The translations under genes and the position numbers were made by a program. A DNA stretch of 64,000 nt from Peribacillus sp. FSL H8-0477 (lineage in GTDB: Bacteria > Bacillota > Bacilli > Bacillales > DSM-1321): assembly GCF_038002765.1 (NCBI RefSeq), contig NZ_JBBODE010000002.1, positions 1,488,001-1,552,000 on the forward strand, given 5' to 3'. Within the stretch, counting starts at the first letter, position 1. The number at the start of each line of letters is the position of its first letter. Below the pieces are notes generated by a model that saw only the letters and a list, made by a program, of their open reading frames with translations, was not told the origin of the DNA and did not search any database. Of the stretch, positions 31,155-40,401 are shown in pieces.

Positions 31155-32381
31155 TTGATTAAGAAATATACATGCCAAAACGGAGCAAGAGTTGTACTAG
31201 AAAATATCCCAACAGTCCGCTCAGTTGCAATTGGTGTATGGATTAAAACCGGTTCAAGAGATGAAACACCTGAATTAAATGGTATTTCTCACTTCTTGGA
31301 ACATATGTTCTTTAAGGGGACAGCGACTCGAAATGCTAGAGAAATTGCTGAGGCGTTCGATAGCATCGGAGGGCAGGTTAATGCCTTCACTTCTAAGGAA
31401 TATACTTGCTACTATGCGAAAGTCCTTGATACGCATGCTAGTTTTGCATTAGAGATTCTGGCCGATATGTTCTTCAATTCTACTTTTGATGAAGAAGAAA
31501 TGAAAAAAGAAAAAAATGTTGTCTACGAAGAGATCAAGATGTATGAAGATACACCTGACGACATTGTCCATGATTTATTAAGCAAAGCTGTTTATGAGGA
31601 TAACGCACTTGGTTATCCAATACTCGGAACAGAAAGTACGCTCGAAACATTTACAAGCAGCACAATGAAACAATATGTCCATGATTTTTATACTCCAGAT
31701 CGTGTAGTCATTTCAATTGCTGGAAATGTAGATGAAAAATTAATTAAGGAAGCGGAAGATTTCTTTGGTTCTTATACCGGCGGTACAACGAATCATGTTC
31801 TGGATAAACCCGTTTTCCATCAAAACAAATTAACACGTAAGAAAGAAACAGAGCAGGCTCATTTATGTCTCGGTTTTGAAGGACTGCCAATAGGTGATCC
31901 TGATATGTACAGCCTGATCACGTTAAATAATATTCTTGGCGGCAGTATGAGCAGCCGGCTCTTCCAGGAAGTGCGTGAACAAAGAGGACTAGCATACTCA
32001 GTGTATTCGTATCATTCTGCATATCAAGACAGTGGAATGGTTACTGTCTATGGAGGAACAGGTGCTAATCAACTCAACAGCTTGTTCGAAACGATTCAAT
32101 CGACGATTGCCTTATTAAAGAAAGATGGCATAAGTGAAAAAGAACTAAGAAATAGCAAAGAGCAGCTAAAAGGAAGTTTAATGCTAGGATTAGAATCAAC
32201 AAACAGCAGAATGAGCCGTAATGGTAAAAATGAGCTGCTCCTTAAAAACCATCGTTCACTAGACGATATCATATACTTAATTGACGAAGTTTCAATTGAA
32301 AGTGTCAACATGCTTGCTAATCGTATTTTCACTGATCATTATTCAATATCCCTAGTCAGTCCGATGGATGACTGGAAATAA
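31155..32381 (+). CDS. mlpA: M16 family zinc peptidase MlpA (YmxG)
   Basis: A 408-residue processing-peptidase-like protein. The inverted zinc motif HFLEH (H46, E49, H50) is present, with the downstream EEIKMYED Glu, so it should be active. The R/Y-pair region near GLAYSVYSYHSAYQDSG is also conserved. The start is TTG: the one at 31155 is 8 bases after GGGAGG and matches the family; the TTG at 31152 is an alternative. In B. subtilis mlpA affects extracellular protease levels. ymxH, which follows in B. subtilis, is missing here. Confidence 0.93.
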   Translation: MIKKYTCQNGARVVLENIPTVRSVAIGVWIKTGSRDETPELNGISHFLEHMFFKGTATRNAREIAEAFDSIGGQVNAFTSKEYTCYYAKVLDTHASFALEILADMFFNSTFDEEEMKKEKNVVYEEIKMYEDTPDDIVHDLLSKAVYEDNALGYPILGTESTLETFTSSTMKQYVHDFYTPDRVVISIAGNVDEKLIKEAEDFFGSYTGGTTNHVLDKPVFHQNKLTRKKETEQAHLCLGFEGLPIGDPDMYSLITLNNILGGSMSSRLFQEVREQRGLAYSVYSYHSAYQDSGMVTVYGGTGANQLNSLFETIQSTIALLKKDGISEKELRNSKEQLKGSLMLGLESTNSRMSRNGKNELLLKNHRSLDDIIYLIDEVSIESVNMLANRIFTDHYSISLVSPMDDWK

Positions 32382-32384
32382 ATC

Positions 32385-32423
32385 ACTCAAAACCTGTACT
32401 TGAGACAGGTTTTGAGTTTTTTT
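32385..32423 (+). terminator. Strong terminator after mlpA
   Basis: ACTCAAAACCTGT (32385-32397) and ACAGGTTTTGAGT (32405-32417) form a perfect 13-bp stem followed by TTTTTT. Confidence 0.9.
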
Positions 32424-32459
32424 GCTTATACCTAGATTTTGTTGAATATAGGGCATATC

Positions 32460-32616
32460 GACCAGGTGCTCTACCTGCCTGCATGTCTGTCTAATTATGT
32501 GCACTTCAGGTGCTTTTCAGTGCGGAAGGCTGTATCAAGGCAAGGCAAGAGAGGTTTTACTTTCATCAACTGAATAGTCTCGCTGATTGAAGCCGCTATC
32601 AAGCGGCTTTTTATTT
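32460..32616 (+). ncRNA. Candidate structured RNA between mlpA and spoVFA
   Basis: This gene-free segment has its own terminator: AGCCGC and GCGGCT around 32591-32609, then TTTTTATTTT. Upstream it has a CAGGT-GCTCT-ACCTG hairpin (32463-32477), a second copy of CAGGTGCT at 32507-32514, and a CTTTTC/GGAAGG hairpin (about 32513-32528). It follows the strong mlpA terminator, so the last terminator must serve some other transcript. It matches no riboswitch I recognise, and I see no convincing vegetative promoter. Confidence 0.35.
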
Positions 32617-32665
32617 TGCTTTGCTAGTGAATCTGCGGAAGATAAAATCATTCCCTACAGTCCAA

Positions 32666-32694
32666 ACACTCATTTTTTTTAACCACATACACTG
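32666..32694 (+). promoter_or_regulatory. SigK-type promoter of the spoVF operon
   Basis: ACAC (32666-32669), a 16-base spacer and CATACACTG (32686-32694) fit the late mother-cell consensus (AC, N16-17, CATANNNTA) with one mismatch at the end. B. subtilis spoVF is known to be SigK-dependent. It leaves a leader of about 45 bases. Confidence 0.6.
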
Positions 32695-32748
32695 TGAATG
32701 TACGAATTACGGAAAGAAGCCATTTTCAATAAAGAAGGTGACCGTTTG

Positions 32749-33651
32749 ATGCTAACAGGCATGCAAATTGCAGTAATAGGTGGAGATGCGCGTCAGCTTG
32801 AGGTTATCCGTAAATTAACCGAAATGGATGCGAAGCTTAGTTTAATAGGCTTTGAACAACTCGATCACGCCTTTACTGGTGCAGTCAAAGAGAAGGTTGA
32901 AGATGTTGATTTTTCTGAAGTAGATACCATTATCCTGCCTGTTCCTGGAACGAATCTCGAGGGAAAGGTGGAAACCATCTTTTCGAATGAAGAAGTGTAC
33001 CTTACAGATGAAGTCCTTTCTAAAACTCCGTCGCATTGTACGATTTATTCCGGAATCAGCAATACTTATTTAGATACGCTAGTTAAAAAGACCAATCGTC
33101 GTTTAGTTTTGCTATTTGAACGAGATGATGTCGCTATCTATAATTCCATCCCTACTACAGAAGGGACAATTATGATGGCCATTCAGCATACTGACTTTAC
33201 CATTCATGGTTCTACTATTGCCGTGCTCGGACTTGGACGTGTTGGAATGACGACCGCTAGAACCTTTCAAGCTATGGGGGCAAAAGTAAAGGTAGGGGCA
33301 CGCAAGAGTGAAGATATCGCCCGCATCATAGAAATGGGGTTAACGCCATTTCATTTTAATGAGTTGGTTCATGTGATGAGGGATGTGGATATTTGTGTAA
33401 ATACTGTACCCCATCCGATTCTTACAGCTAGTGTACTTGCAGCCATGCCAGTTCATACACTTATTATTGATTTAGCCTCAAAGCCTGGAGGCACTGATTT
33501 TCGCTATGCTGAAAAAAGGGGGATTAAAGCATTACTTGCACCGAGCCTTCCAGGAATTGTTGCTCCTAAAACGGCAGGACGAATCTTAGCTAATGCCTTA
33601 TCACAGTTGATTCAAGAAGATTTGAAAAATGAAAGGGGAAAGAAAAAATGA
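32749..33651 (+). CDS. spoVFA: Dipicolinate synthase subunit A
   Basis: A 300-residue NAD(P)-binding subunit of dipicolinic acid synthase (DpaA), made in the mother cell in late sporulation. It has an N-terminal Rossmann-like segment (IAVIGGDARQLEVIRKL) and a second dinucleotide fold (IAVLGLGRVGMTTARTF). The ATG at 32749 (MLTGMQIAVIGG) matches the family; an upstream in-frame ATG at 32698 adds residues and overlaps the promoter. Its end overlaps spoVFB (ATGA). Confidence 0.95.
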   Translation: MLTGMQIAVIGGDARQLEVIRKLTEMDAKLSLIGFEQLDHAFTGAVKEKVEDVDFSEVDTIILPVPGTNLEGKVETIFSNEEVYLTDEVLSKTPSHCTIYSGISNTYLDTLVKKTNRRLVLLFERDDVAIYNSIPTTEGTIMMAIQHTDFTIHGSTIAVLGLGRVGMTTARTFQAMGAKVKVGARKSEDIARIIEMGLTPFHFNELVHVMRDVDICVNTVPHPILTASVLAAMPVHTLIIDLASKPGGTDFRYAEKRGIKALLAPSLPGIVAPKTAGRILANALSQLIQEDLKNERGKKK

Positions 33652-34244
33652 ATCTAAAGGGTGTCAGAATTGGTTTTGGGTTAACGGGTTCCCATTGTAC
33701 CTATGATGATGTGTATCCTGAAATAGAAAAGCTGGTTAATGAGGGAGCAGATGTCATTCCTATTGTATCTGGGACAGTAAAGAATACGGAAACTCGGTTT
33801 GGCAAAGGGGAAGATTGGGTTGCCCGTATTGAAAAATTGACGGGTTATCCTGTTGTCGATACAATTGTAAAAGCAGAACCGCTGGGACCTAAAATGCCGT
33901 TAGCTTGCATGGTCATTGCTCCTATGACGGGCAATTCGATGAGTAAGATGGCTAACGCATTGACTGACAGCCCTGTATTAATGGCTGCGAAGGCCACAAT
34001 GAGGAATCACCGGCCAGTAGTTCTTGGAATTTCCACCAACGATGCATTAGGTCTTAATGGTGTTAATTTAATGAGGCTTATGGCAGCAAAAGACTTATAT
34101 TTTGTTCCCTATGGGCAGGATGATCCGATTAATAAACCGAACAGTATGGTTGCAAGAATGAGTTTAATTAGAGAAACCATCGTGGCCGCGTTAAGCGGAG
34201 AACAATTGCAACCGGTCATTATTGAGCGCTATAAAGAAGAATAA
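33648..34244 (+). CDS. spoVFB: Dipicolinate synthase subunit B
   Basis: A 198-residue flavoprotein-like subunit (DpaB) of dipicolinate synthase, of the UbiX/Dfp flavoprotein fold. It has IGFGLTGSHCTYDDV and the APMTGNSMSKMANALTDSPVL segment. Together with SpoVFA it oxidises dihydrodipicolinate-pathway product to dipicolinic acid for the spore core. It is translationally coupled to spoVFA. The substrate comes from the asd-dapG-dapA genes just downstream. Confidence 0.95.
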   Translation: MNLKGVRIGFGLTGSHCTYDDVYPEIEKLVNEGADVIPIVSGTVKNTETRFGKGEDWVARIEKLTGYPVVDTIVKAEPLGPKMPLACMVIAPMTGNSMSKMANALTDSPVLMAAKATMRNHRPVVLGISTNDALGLNGVNLMRLMAAKDLYFVPYGQDDPINKPNSMVARMSLIRETIVAALSGEQLQPVIIERYKEE

Positions 34245-34317
34245 GTAAATGAGTTCCATATCAACTGCTATATATCCCGAATATTTAGTAAAAGTCTATT
34301 TCTTTGAGACGTTAATA

Positions 34318-34326
34318 TGTTAAAAT
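34318..34326 (+). promoter_or_regulatory. Possible extended -10 promoter of asd
   Basis: TGT followed by TAAAAT (34321-34326), about 80 bases before asd. The -35 is weak. There is no lysine riboswitch in this gap. Confidence 0.4.
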
Positions 34327-34407
34327 GGGTGATATTCTAACATAAAAATGATAATTAACGCTTTTGGCTTTTTACAGTCAAGGTTTGATGAAAAGGGGAA
34401 ATAGACA

Positions 34408-35463
34408 ATGGTAGAGATACAGGGACTAAACATAGCAGTTATTGGAGCAACCGGTGCGGTTGGAAAGCAGATGATTAAAACACTTGAATCTAGAAATCTG
34501 CCGATAAAAAATCTTCTTCTCTTATCCTCGGCTCGTTCAGCAGGGAAAAAAGTTACCTTTAAAAATAAAGAATACGTTGTTCAGGAAGCAAAACCTGAAA
34601 GCTTTGAAGGAATAGATATTGCTTTATTCAGTGCAGGAGGAAATGTATCAAAAGAATTAGCTCCTGCAGCCGTAGAACGCGGAGCAATCGTAATCGATAA
34701 TACAAGCGCTTTTCGTATGGCAGTGGATGTTCCGCTCGTCGTCCCAGAAGTAAATGAACAGGATCTTCTTAAACATAATGGCATTATAGCTAATCCGAAC
34801 TGCTCAACTATTCAAATGGTAGCAGCCTTAGAACCGCTGCGCAAAGCATATGGAATAAGCAAAGTAGTTGTTTCAACCTATCAGGCTGTGTCTGGGGCAG
34901 GAGCCGCTGCTATTGCAGAATTAAAGGAGCAGTCACGTGACCTTCTTGAAGGCAAGGAAATTGAACCTAAAATTCTTCCGGTAGGCAGTGGGGAGAATCA
35001 TTACCAAATTGCTTTTAATGTTATCCCGCAGATTGATAAGTTTGAAGAAAATGGGTTTACATTTGAAGAAATGAAAATGATTAATGAAACTAAAAAAATT
35101 ATGCACATGCCGGAGTTGAGTGTGGCAGCTACTTGTGTACGTCTCCCTGTAGAAACAGGTCATTCTGAGTCTGTTTACGTTGAAATTAACACGGATGGGA
35201 TTTCAGCAGGAGATATTAAAGAATTACTGAAAGAAGCGCCGGGAGTTGTTCTTCAAGATGATCCGGATAATCAAGTTTATCCTATGCCTGCCACATCCGT
35301 TGGCAAAAATGAAGTATTTGTCGGAAGAATAAGAAAAGACCTTGATGAATCAAAAGGCTTCCATTTATGGATTGTCTCTGATAACCTTCTAAAAGGAGCG
35401 GCGTGGAATTCTGTACAAATTGCAGAAAGCCTGCTTAAATTAAAATTAGTGACTAGTAAATAA
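34408..35463 (+). CDS. asd: Aspartate-semialdehyde dehydrogenase
   Basis: A 351-residue NADPH-dependent enzyme that reduces aspartyl phosphate to aspartate semialdehyde, at the branch to lysine/DAP, threonine and methionine. The NADP loop GATGAVGKQM is at the N-terminus. The catalytic Cys is C132 in NPNCSTIQM. An AAAAGGGG box precedes the ATG. It is followed by dapG and dapA, giving a three-step run from aspartate. Confidence 0.96.
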   Translation: MVEIQGLNIAVIGATGAVGKQMIKTLESRNLPIKNLLLLSSARSAGKKVTFKNKEYVVQEAKPESFEGIDIALFSAGGNVSKELAPAAVERGAIVIDNTSAFRMAVDVPLVVPEVNEQDLLKHNGIIANPNCSTIQMVAALEPLRKAYGISKVVVSTYQAVSGAGAAAIAELKEQSRDLLEGKEIEPKILPVGSGENHYQIAFNVIPQIDKFEENGFTFEEMKMINETKKIMHMPELSVAATCVRLPVETGHSESVYVEINTDGISAGDIKELLKEAPGVVLQDDPDNQVYPMPATSVGKNEVFVGRIRKDLDESKGFHLWIVSDNLLKGAAWNSVQIAESLLKLKLVTSK

Positions 35464-35521
35464 ATGTACTATGAAAACGCAGCGCCAGGGGTAAACTTGG
35501 CTTGTATTTGAGGTGTGCTAA

Positions 35522-36766
35522 ATGAAAATCATCGTCCAGAAATTCGGGGGAACCTCTGTCCGTGACGAGGGAAGCCGTTCACATGCTAAGCGACATATAA
35601 AAAAAGCAATAAGTGAAGGCTATAAGGTAGTGGCTGTAGTCTCAGCAATGGGCAGAGCAGGGGAACCGTACGCAACTGACACACTACTTTCTCTTGCGGG
35701 AGGAACTGAAAGTAAATTAACCAAACGTGAACAGGATTTAATGCTCTCGGTCGGAGAGACAATTTCTTCCATAGTTTTTACGAATATGCTTCTTCAGCAT
35801 GATATAAAAGCTACAGCTTTTACAGGTGCTCAAGCTGGTTTCCATACGAACGGCGATCATACCAATGCTAAAATAATGGAAATGAAGTGTGAACGGCTGG
35901 TAAAAGAATTAGAGACCAATGATGTTGTTGTGGTTGCCGGGTTCCAGGGAGCTGCGAAAACGGGTGACATTACGACAATTGGCCGCGGTGGCAGCGATAC
36001 CTCTGCAGCTGCACTAGGTGCAGCACTTTCCGCTGAATGGGTTGATATCTTTACTGATGTTGAGGGAATCATGACAGCCGATCCTCGGATAGCTGAACAT
36101 GCAAGACCGCTTTCAGTCGTTACGTATAATGAAGTATGTAATATGGCATACCAGGGAGCTAAAGTGATTCATCCTAGAGCGGTGGAAATCGCTATGCAGG
36201 CAAAAGTTCCGATTCGAATTCGATCCACTTATACAGATGGTATCGGAACACTGGTAACTAATGTGACCAAGGGTACAAAGGGCAGCGATATCCGCGAAAG
36301 GTTAGTAACCGGTATTGCTCATGTTTCTAATATCACCCAAATTAAGGTGAAAGCAAAAAAAGATCAATACAACTTGCAATCAGAGGTCTTTAAAGCCATG
36401 GCAAAAGCTTCAATCAGTGTTGATTTTATCAATATATCACCAAATGCGGTCGTTTATACGGTGACGGAAGAAATGACTGAACGAGCTATTGAAACATTGA
36501 CGAACATGGGCTATGAGCCTTTTGTTGAACGAAACTGCGCGAAGGTGTCTGTTGTCGGCGGCGGGATAAATGGTGTGCCAGGAGTAGCGTCTAAAATCGT
36601 CACAGCCCTTTCAGAAAAAGGAATTGGAATTCTTCAGTCTGCAGACAGCCATACAACTATTTGGGTGCTGGTAAAAGCTGAAGACCTAGTGGAAGCTGTA
36701 AACTCACTTCATGATGCTTTCCATTTACATGAAGATGCGTCGGCATCTCCACTGACAGAAAGATAG
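35522..36766 (+). CDS. dapG: Aspartokinase I (DapG type)
   Basis: A 414-residue aspartokinase, the first step of the aspartate pathway. It opens with IIVQKFGGTSVRDEGSR, the kinase signature, followed by the GRGGSDTSAAALGAAL loop. Two C-terminal ACT domains bind effectors. In B. subtilis DapG is the diaminopimelate-inhibited isozyme and is the one clustered with asd and dapA, so the same feedback is likely. AGGTGTGC-type spacing precedes the ATG. Confidence 0.94.
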   Translation: MKIIVQKFGGTSVRDEGSRSHAKRHIKKAISEGYKVVAVVSAMGRAGEPYATDTLLSLAGGTESKLTKREQDLMLSVGETISSIVFTNMLLQHDIKATAFTGAQAGFHTNGDHTNAKIMEMKCERLVKELETNDVVVVAGFQGAAKTGDITTIGRGGSDTSAAALGAALSAEWVDIFTDVEGIMTADPRIAEHARPLSVVTYNEVCNMAYQGAKVIHPRAVEIAMQAKVPIRIRSTYTDGIGTLVTNVTKGTKGSDIRERLVTGIAHVSNITQIKVKAKKDQYNLQSEVFKAMAKASISVDFINISPNAVVYTVTEEMTERAIETLTNMGYEPFVERNCAKVSVVGGGINGVPGVASKIVTALSEKGIGILQSADSHTTIWVLVKAEDLVEAVNSLHDAFHLHEDASASPLTER

Positions 36767-36790
36767 TATTTTTATAAAGAGGTGTGTTTA

Positions 36791-37660
36791 ATGATTGACT
36801 TTGGAAGAGTGTCAACAGCGATGGTTACGCCATTTGATAAAAAGGGTAACCTTGACTTTGGCAAGACTGCCACGCTGATTAATTACTTAATTGAAAACGG
36901 CTCAGATTCATTGGTTATTGCTGGAACGACAGGGGAATCTCCAACGCTTTCAGCAGAAGAAAAAATTGCTCTGCTCCGCCATGTTGTAAACGTCGTGGAT
37001 AAGCGGGTTCCTGTTATTATGGGGACAGGGAGTAACAACACATATGCTTCAATCGAGTTAACGAAAAGGGCAGAAGCGAACGGTGCGGATGCAGTGATGC
37101 TGGTAGCTCCTTATTATAGTAAAACGAATCAAGAGGGACTGTATCAGCATTTTAAGGCGATTGCAGAAAGTACTGCCCTGCCGGTAATGCTGTATAATAT
37201 TCCCGGCCGTTCCGCTGTTAATATTGAACCTGAAACGATTTGCAGGCTTTCTAGAATCACTAATATTGTCGCAGTTAAAGAAGCGAGCGGTAATTTGAAC
37301 GCCATGACTGAAATAATTGCGAATACGGACGAAGACTTCCGATTATACAGCGGGGACGATGCACTTACCCTTCCTGTGTTAGCCATTGGAGGCGCAGGGG
37401 TAGTATCTGTTGCTTCTCATGTTGTAGGAAATGATATGCAGCAGATGATTCAATCCTTCGTAACGGGCGACCTAAGGGAGGCTGCTAGAGAACACCAGAG
37501 GCTCTTGCCGCTGACTACTGCTTTGTTTGCAGCACCTAACCCTACGCCTGTTAAAACCGCTCTACAGCTCTCTGGTATTGATGTCGGAGGTGTACGGCTT
37601 CCGCTGGTTCCACTAACTGAACAAGAAAGAACAACTTTAAGCGATCTGTTGTCTAAATAA
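36791..37660 (+). CDS. dapA: 4-hydroxy-tetrahydrodipicolinate synthase
   Basis: A 289-residue class I aldolase-type enzyme that condenses pyruvate with aspartate semialdehyde. It has the AGTTGESPTLS loop, Tyr Y135 (PVMLYNIPG) and the Schiff-base Lys K163 in VAVKEASG. I chose ATG 36791 (MIDFGRVSTAMVTPF); an in-frame start 9 bases upstream overlaps the ribosome-binding site. Its product feeds both lysine/DAP synthesis and dipicolinate made by SpoVFA/B. Confidence 0.96.
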   Translation: MIDFGRVSTAMVTPFDKKGNLDFGKTATLINYLIENGSDSLVIAGTTGESPTLSAEEKIALLRHVVNVVDKRVPVIMGTGSNNTYASIELTKRAEANGADAVMLVAPYYSKTNQEGLYQHFKAIAESTALPVMLYNIPGRSAVNIEPETICRLSRITNIVAVKEASGNLNAMTEIIANTDEDFRLYSGDDALTLPVLAIGGAGVVSVASHVVGNDMQQMIQSFVTGDLREAAREHQRLLPLTTALFAAPNPTPVKTALQLSGIDVGGVRLPLVPLTEQERTTLSDLLSK

Positions 37661-37672
37661 GTTTTTTTACTT

Positions 37673-37709
37673 AAACAAGTCGATTCTAAGTGAATTGACT
37701 TGTTTTTTT
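37673..37709 (+). terminator. Intrinsic terminator after dapA
   Basis: AAACAAGTC and GACTTGTTT pair (with extra pairing inside the loop) and end in TTTT. Confidence 0.8.
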
Positions 37710-37794
37710 ATAAAAGATGAAGGCGATTACTATTTTTCTCTTGCGACTTTTCAGTATTTTATAAACTTACATAAATCCGTAAAAAAGTAATAAG

Positions 37795-37824
37795 TTGTCA
37801 TGTTTTTTCTTCTTCGGTTATAAT
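37795..37824 (+). promoter_or_regulatory. SigA promoter of rnjB
   Basis: TTGTCA (37795-37800) and a perfect TATAAT (37819-37824) with an 18-base spacer, about 50 bases before the rnjB start. Confidence 0.7.
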
Positions 37825-37872
37825 GGGTAGAGAATAACGTGCACGGCGATATATTTGAAGGAGGAAACCCGA

Positions 37873-39546
37873 TTGGCTAGAGACAAAAAGAACCAAGGCA
37901 TCAAAATTATTTCCCTTGGCGGACAAGGGGAATTAGGCAAAAATATGTATGTGGTAGAGGTAAATGAAGATCTATTCATGCTTGATGCAGGATTGATGTT
38001 TCCAGAAGAAGAAATGCTGGGTATTGACGCTGTCATTCCAGATATAAGTTATATTATGGAGAATAAACATAGATTAAGAGGGATTTTTATCAGTCATGGT
38101 CATGAAGATCATATGGGCGCCCTTGCTTATGTTTTGAAATATATTGATGTACCTGTTTACGGAGCAAAGCTTACACTTGCACTTATACAAGCCCATCTTA
38201 AAGAAGCAGACTATTATGAAGATGCGGAATTTGTAGAAATTACATCTGACACTGTTCTTGAGTTTCCTGAAGCAAACATTACCTTTTTTAAGACCAATCA
38301 CAGCATTCCGGATTCAGTAGGGATTGTCATTCATACATCAGAAGGCGCAATTGTCTATACGGGTGATTTTAAATTCGATCAAGCAGCTGCTGGTATTTAT
38401 AAACCTGAAATTGGGAAAATGGCAAGAATCGGGGAAGAAGGAGTTCTCTGCTTAATGTCTGACAGTACAGGGGCGGAAAAACCAGGCTATACCCCATCAG
38501 AAGCTCTAGTTGCAACGGAAATGGCCCAAGCCTTTTATAATGCGCCAGGTCGAATCATAGTAGCCTGCTTTGCTTCGAATGTGAATCGTATTCAACTCGT
38601 GTTTAATGCTGCTGTTCAGACGGGCAGAAAAGTTGCGGTTGTTGGCAAGAGTCTTCAACGTGTATACGAAACAGCCTTAAACCTTGGTTATTTAGATGTG
38701 GAAGAAGAGAGTATTATTCCCGTATCGGAAATCCATCACTATGAAGACAAAGAGATTGTCATCCTTTCAACAGGGCATCAAGGAGAGCCTATTACGGCAC
38801 TTCAAAAGATGGCTAAGCAATCACATAAACAAGTAGCAATTAAGCAAGGAGATACAGTCTTAATTGCAGCTTCACCGCTTCCAGGGGGCGAATTAATTCT
38901 GTCTAAAACCGTAGATATGCTCTTTAGAGTCGGCGCTAATGTCGTTTCATCTAAACAGCGTGTTCATGTATCAGGCCATGGCAGCCAAGAAGAATTAAAA
39001 ATGATGATTAATTTAATGAAACCTAAATACTTAATTCCCGTACACGGGGAATATCGTCATCTATTTTCTCATGAAAAAGTGGGAATCGCTGCAGGAATCC
39101 CGAAAGAGAACATTATCGTTGCAGATAAGGGCGATATCATTGAAGTGAAAAAAGACAGAATTCGACTAGCGTCCAAAGTTACAGCAGGAAATGTTCTGAT
39201 TGATGGCAGCGGAGTTGGAGATGTTGGGAATATCGTTCTTCGTGATCGCCGTCTGCTTTCGCAAGATGGAATATTGCTTGTAGTTGTAACCTTGAATCGA
39301 TCAGATAAATCGATTGCAGCGGGACCTGAAATCATTTCACGAGGCTTTGTTTATGTTAGAGAGTCTGAAAAATTACTTGAAGAAGCAACGGAAGTTGTTA
39401 CAGCAGTAGTTAAGAAAAATGGCTCGCGCCAGCCGTTTGATTGGTCGACCCTCAAGCAGGATATGCGCGATACCCTTAACTCGTTTTTATATGAAAAAAC
39501 AAAACGCCGCCCGATGATTTTACCAATCATTATGGAAATTTCATAA
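37873..39546 (+). CDS. rnjB: Ribonuclease J (J2-position paralogue)
   Basis: A 557-residue beta-CASP metallo-beta-lactamase nuclease involved in 5' end processing and decay of RNA. The metal motif HGHEDH (residues 75-80) is complete, and H143 (NHSIPDS), D165 (YTGDFKFD) and the later HVSGHGSQEE segment are also kept. The start is TTG 37873 after GAAGGAGG; a TTG 18 bases upstream overlaps that box. The place between dapA and tepA is that of B. subtilis rnjB (RNase J2). The B. subtilis protein, as I recall it, has a degenerate HGHDEN motif, so this one may be more active. Confidence 0.93.
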   Translation: MARDKKNQGIKIISLGGQGELGKNMYVVEVNEDLFMLDAGLMFPEEEMLGIDAVIPDISYIMENKHRLRGIFISHGHEDHMGALAYVLKYIDVPVYGAKLTLALIQAHLKEADYYEDAEFVEITSDTVLEFPEANITFFKTNHSIPDSVGIVIHTSEGAIVYTGDFKFDQAAAGIYKPEIGKMARIGEEGVLCLMSDSTGAEKPGYTPSEALVATEMAQAFYNAPGRIIVACFASNVNRIQLVFNAAVQTGRKVAVVGKSLQRVYETALNLGYLDVEEESIIPVSEIHHYEDKEIVILSTGHQGEPITALQKMAKQSHKQVAIKQGDTVLIAASPLPGGELILSKTVDMLFRVGANVVSSKQRVHVSGHGSQEELKMMINLMKPKYLIPVHGEYRHLFSHEKVGIAAGIPKENIIVADKGDIIEVKKDRIRLASKVTAGNVLIDGSGVGDVGNIVLRDRRLLSQDGILLVVVTLNRSDKSIAAGPEIISRGFVYVRESEKLLEEATEVVTAVVKKNGSRQPFDWSTLKQDMRDTLNSFLYEKTKRRPMILPIIMEIS

Positions 39547-39557
39547 ACGTATCAATG

Positions 39558-39590
39558 AAGCCCTTGACTGGTTCAGTCAGGGGCTTTTTT
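39558..39590 (+). terminator. Intrinsic terminator after rnjB
   Basis: AGCCCTTGACTG and CAGTCAGGGGCT pair with one wobble and are followed by TTTTTT. Confidence 0.85.
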
Positions 39591-39669
39591 GATTTAGTTA
39601 TAAAAGGGATGAACTTTTGCAACAGGGACAATAATAAATTCATACGCAAATAGAAAGGGGAACGTTATA

Positions 39670-40401
39670 GTGGAGCAAACACCAAGCCCAGATGAAGGGC
39701 GTCAAGAAGTAAAAAATTCAACGTTAATTGAAAAAATTCAACAGCTGGGTCAAACCAATGTCCCGCAATTGTCTAAAGACTCAAAAGTTCATTGCTTAAC
39801 GATCATCGGGCAAATTGAAGGTCATATGCAGCTGCCGCCGCAAAATAAAACAACTAAGTATGAACATGTTATCCCTCAAATCGTAGCGATTGAACAAAAT
39901 CCTTCGATTGAAGGCTTATTAGTTATTTTGAATACGGTGGGGGGAGATGTCGAAGCAGGATTGGCAATTGCAGAAATGCTCGCATCACTTTCTAAACCGA
40001 CCGTTTCTATCGTTTTAGGAGGAGGTCATTCAATAGGCGTGCCTATTGCGGTCTCTTGTGATTATTCATTTATTGCGGAAACAGCTACAATGACCATTCA
40101 TCCAATCCGGTTGACAGGAATGGTTATCGGCGTCCCGCAAACGTTTGAATATTTAGATAAAATGCAAGAACGAGTGATTAAATTTGTAACAAGACATTCA
40201 GCTATAGAGGAAGAAACATTTAAGGAATTAATGTTTGCCAAAGGTAATTTAACGCGAGATATTGGAACAAACATTATCGGTCAAGAAGCAGTTGACAATA
40301 AATTAATGCATGCGGTTGGCGGTGTTGGTCAAGCTATGCGAAAACTTGATGAATTGATGAATAAAAAAAATGAACTGACGAATGGAGGACTCATACAGTG
40401 A
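39670..40401 (+). CDS. tepA: ClpP-like translocation-enhancing protein TepA
   Basis: A 243-residue ClpP/crotonase-fold protease. It has [20 protein letters not shown] and [17 protein letters not shown]. The nucleophile region is [11 protein letters not shown], and the TIHP segment carries the likely catalytic His. The start is GTG at 39670 after AAAGGGGAACG. B. subtilis TepA has been linked to degrading signal peptides and to preprotein translocation. ylzJ overlaps its end by 4 bases. Confidence 0.92.
   Translation: MEQTPSPDEGRQEVKNSTLIEKIQQLGQTNVPQLSKDSKVHCLTIIGQIEGHMQLPPQNKTTKYEHVIPQIVAIEQNPSIEGLLVILNTVGGDVEAGLAIAEMLASLSKPTVSIVLGGGHSIGVPIAVSCDYSFIAETATMTIHPIRLTGMVIGVPQTFEYLDKMQERVIKFVTRHSAIEEETFKELMFAKGNLTRDIGTNIIGQEAVDNKLMHAVGGVGQAMRKLDELMNKKNELTNGGLIQ

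Noticed and set aside
32424..32748. A degraded ymxH gene in the mlpA-spoVFA gap
   Set aside because: No frame in this gap resembles the PRC-barrel family; the segment is better explained as non-coding.
34245..34407. Lysine riboswitch before asd
   Set aside because: The gap is only 163 bases and lacks the conserved L-box segments.
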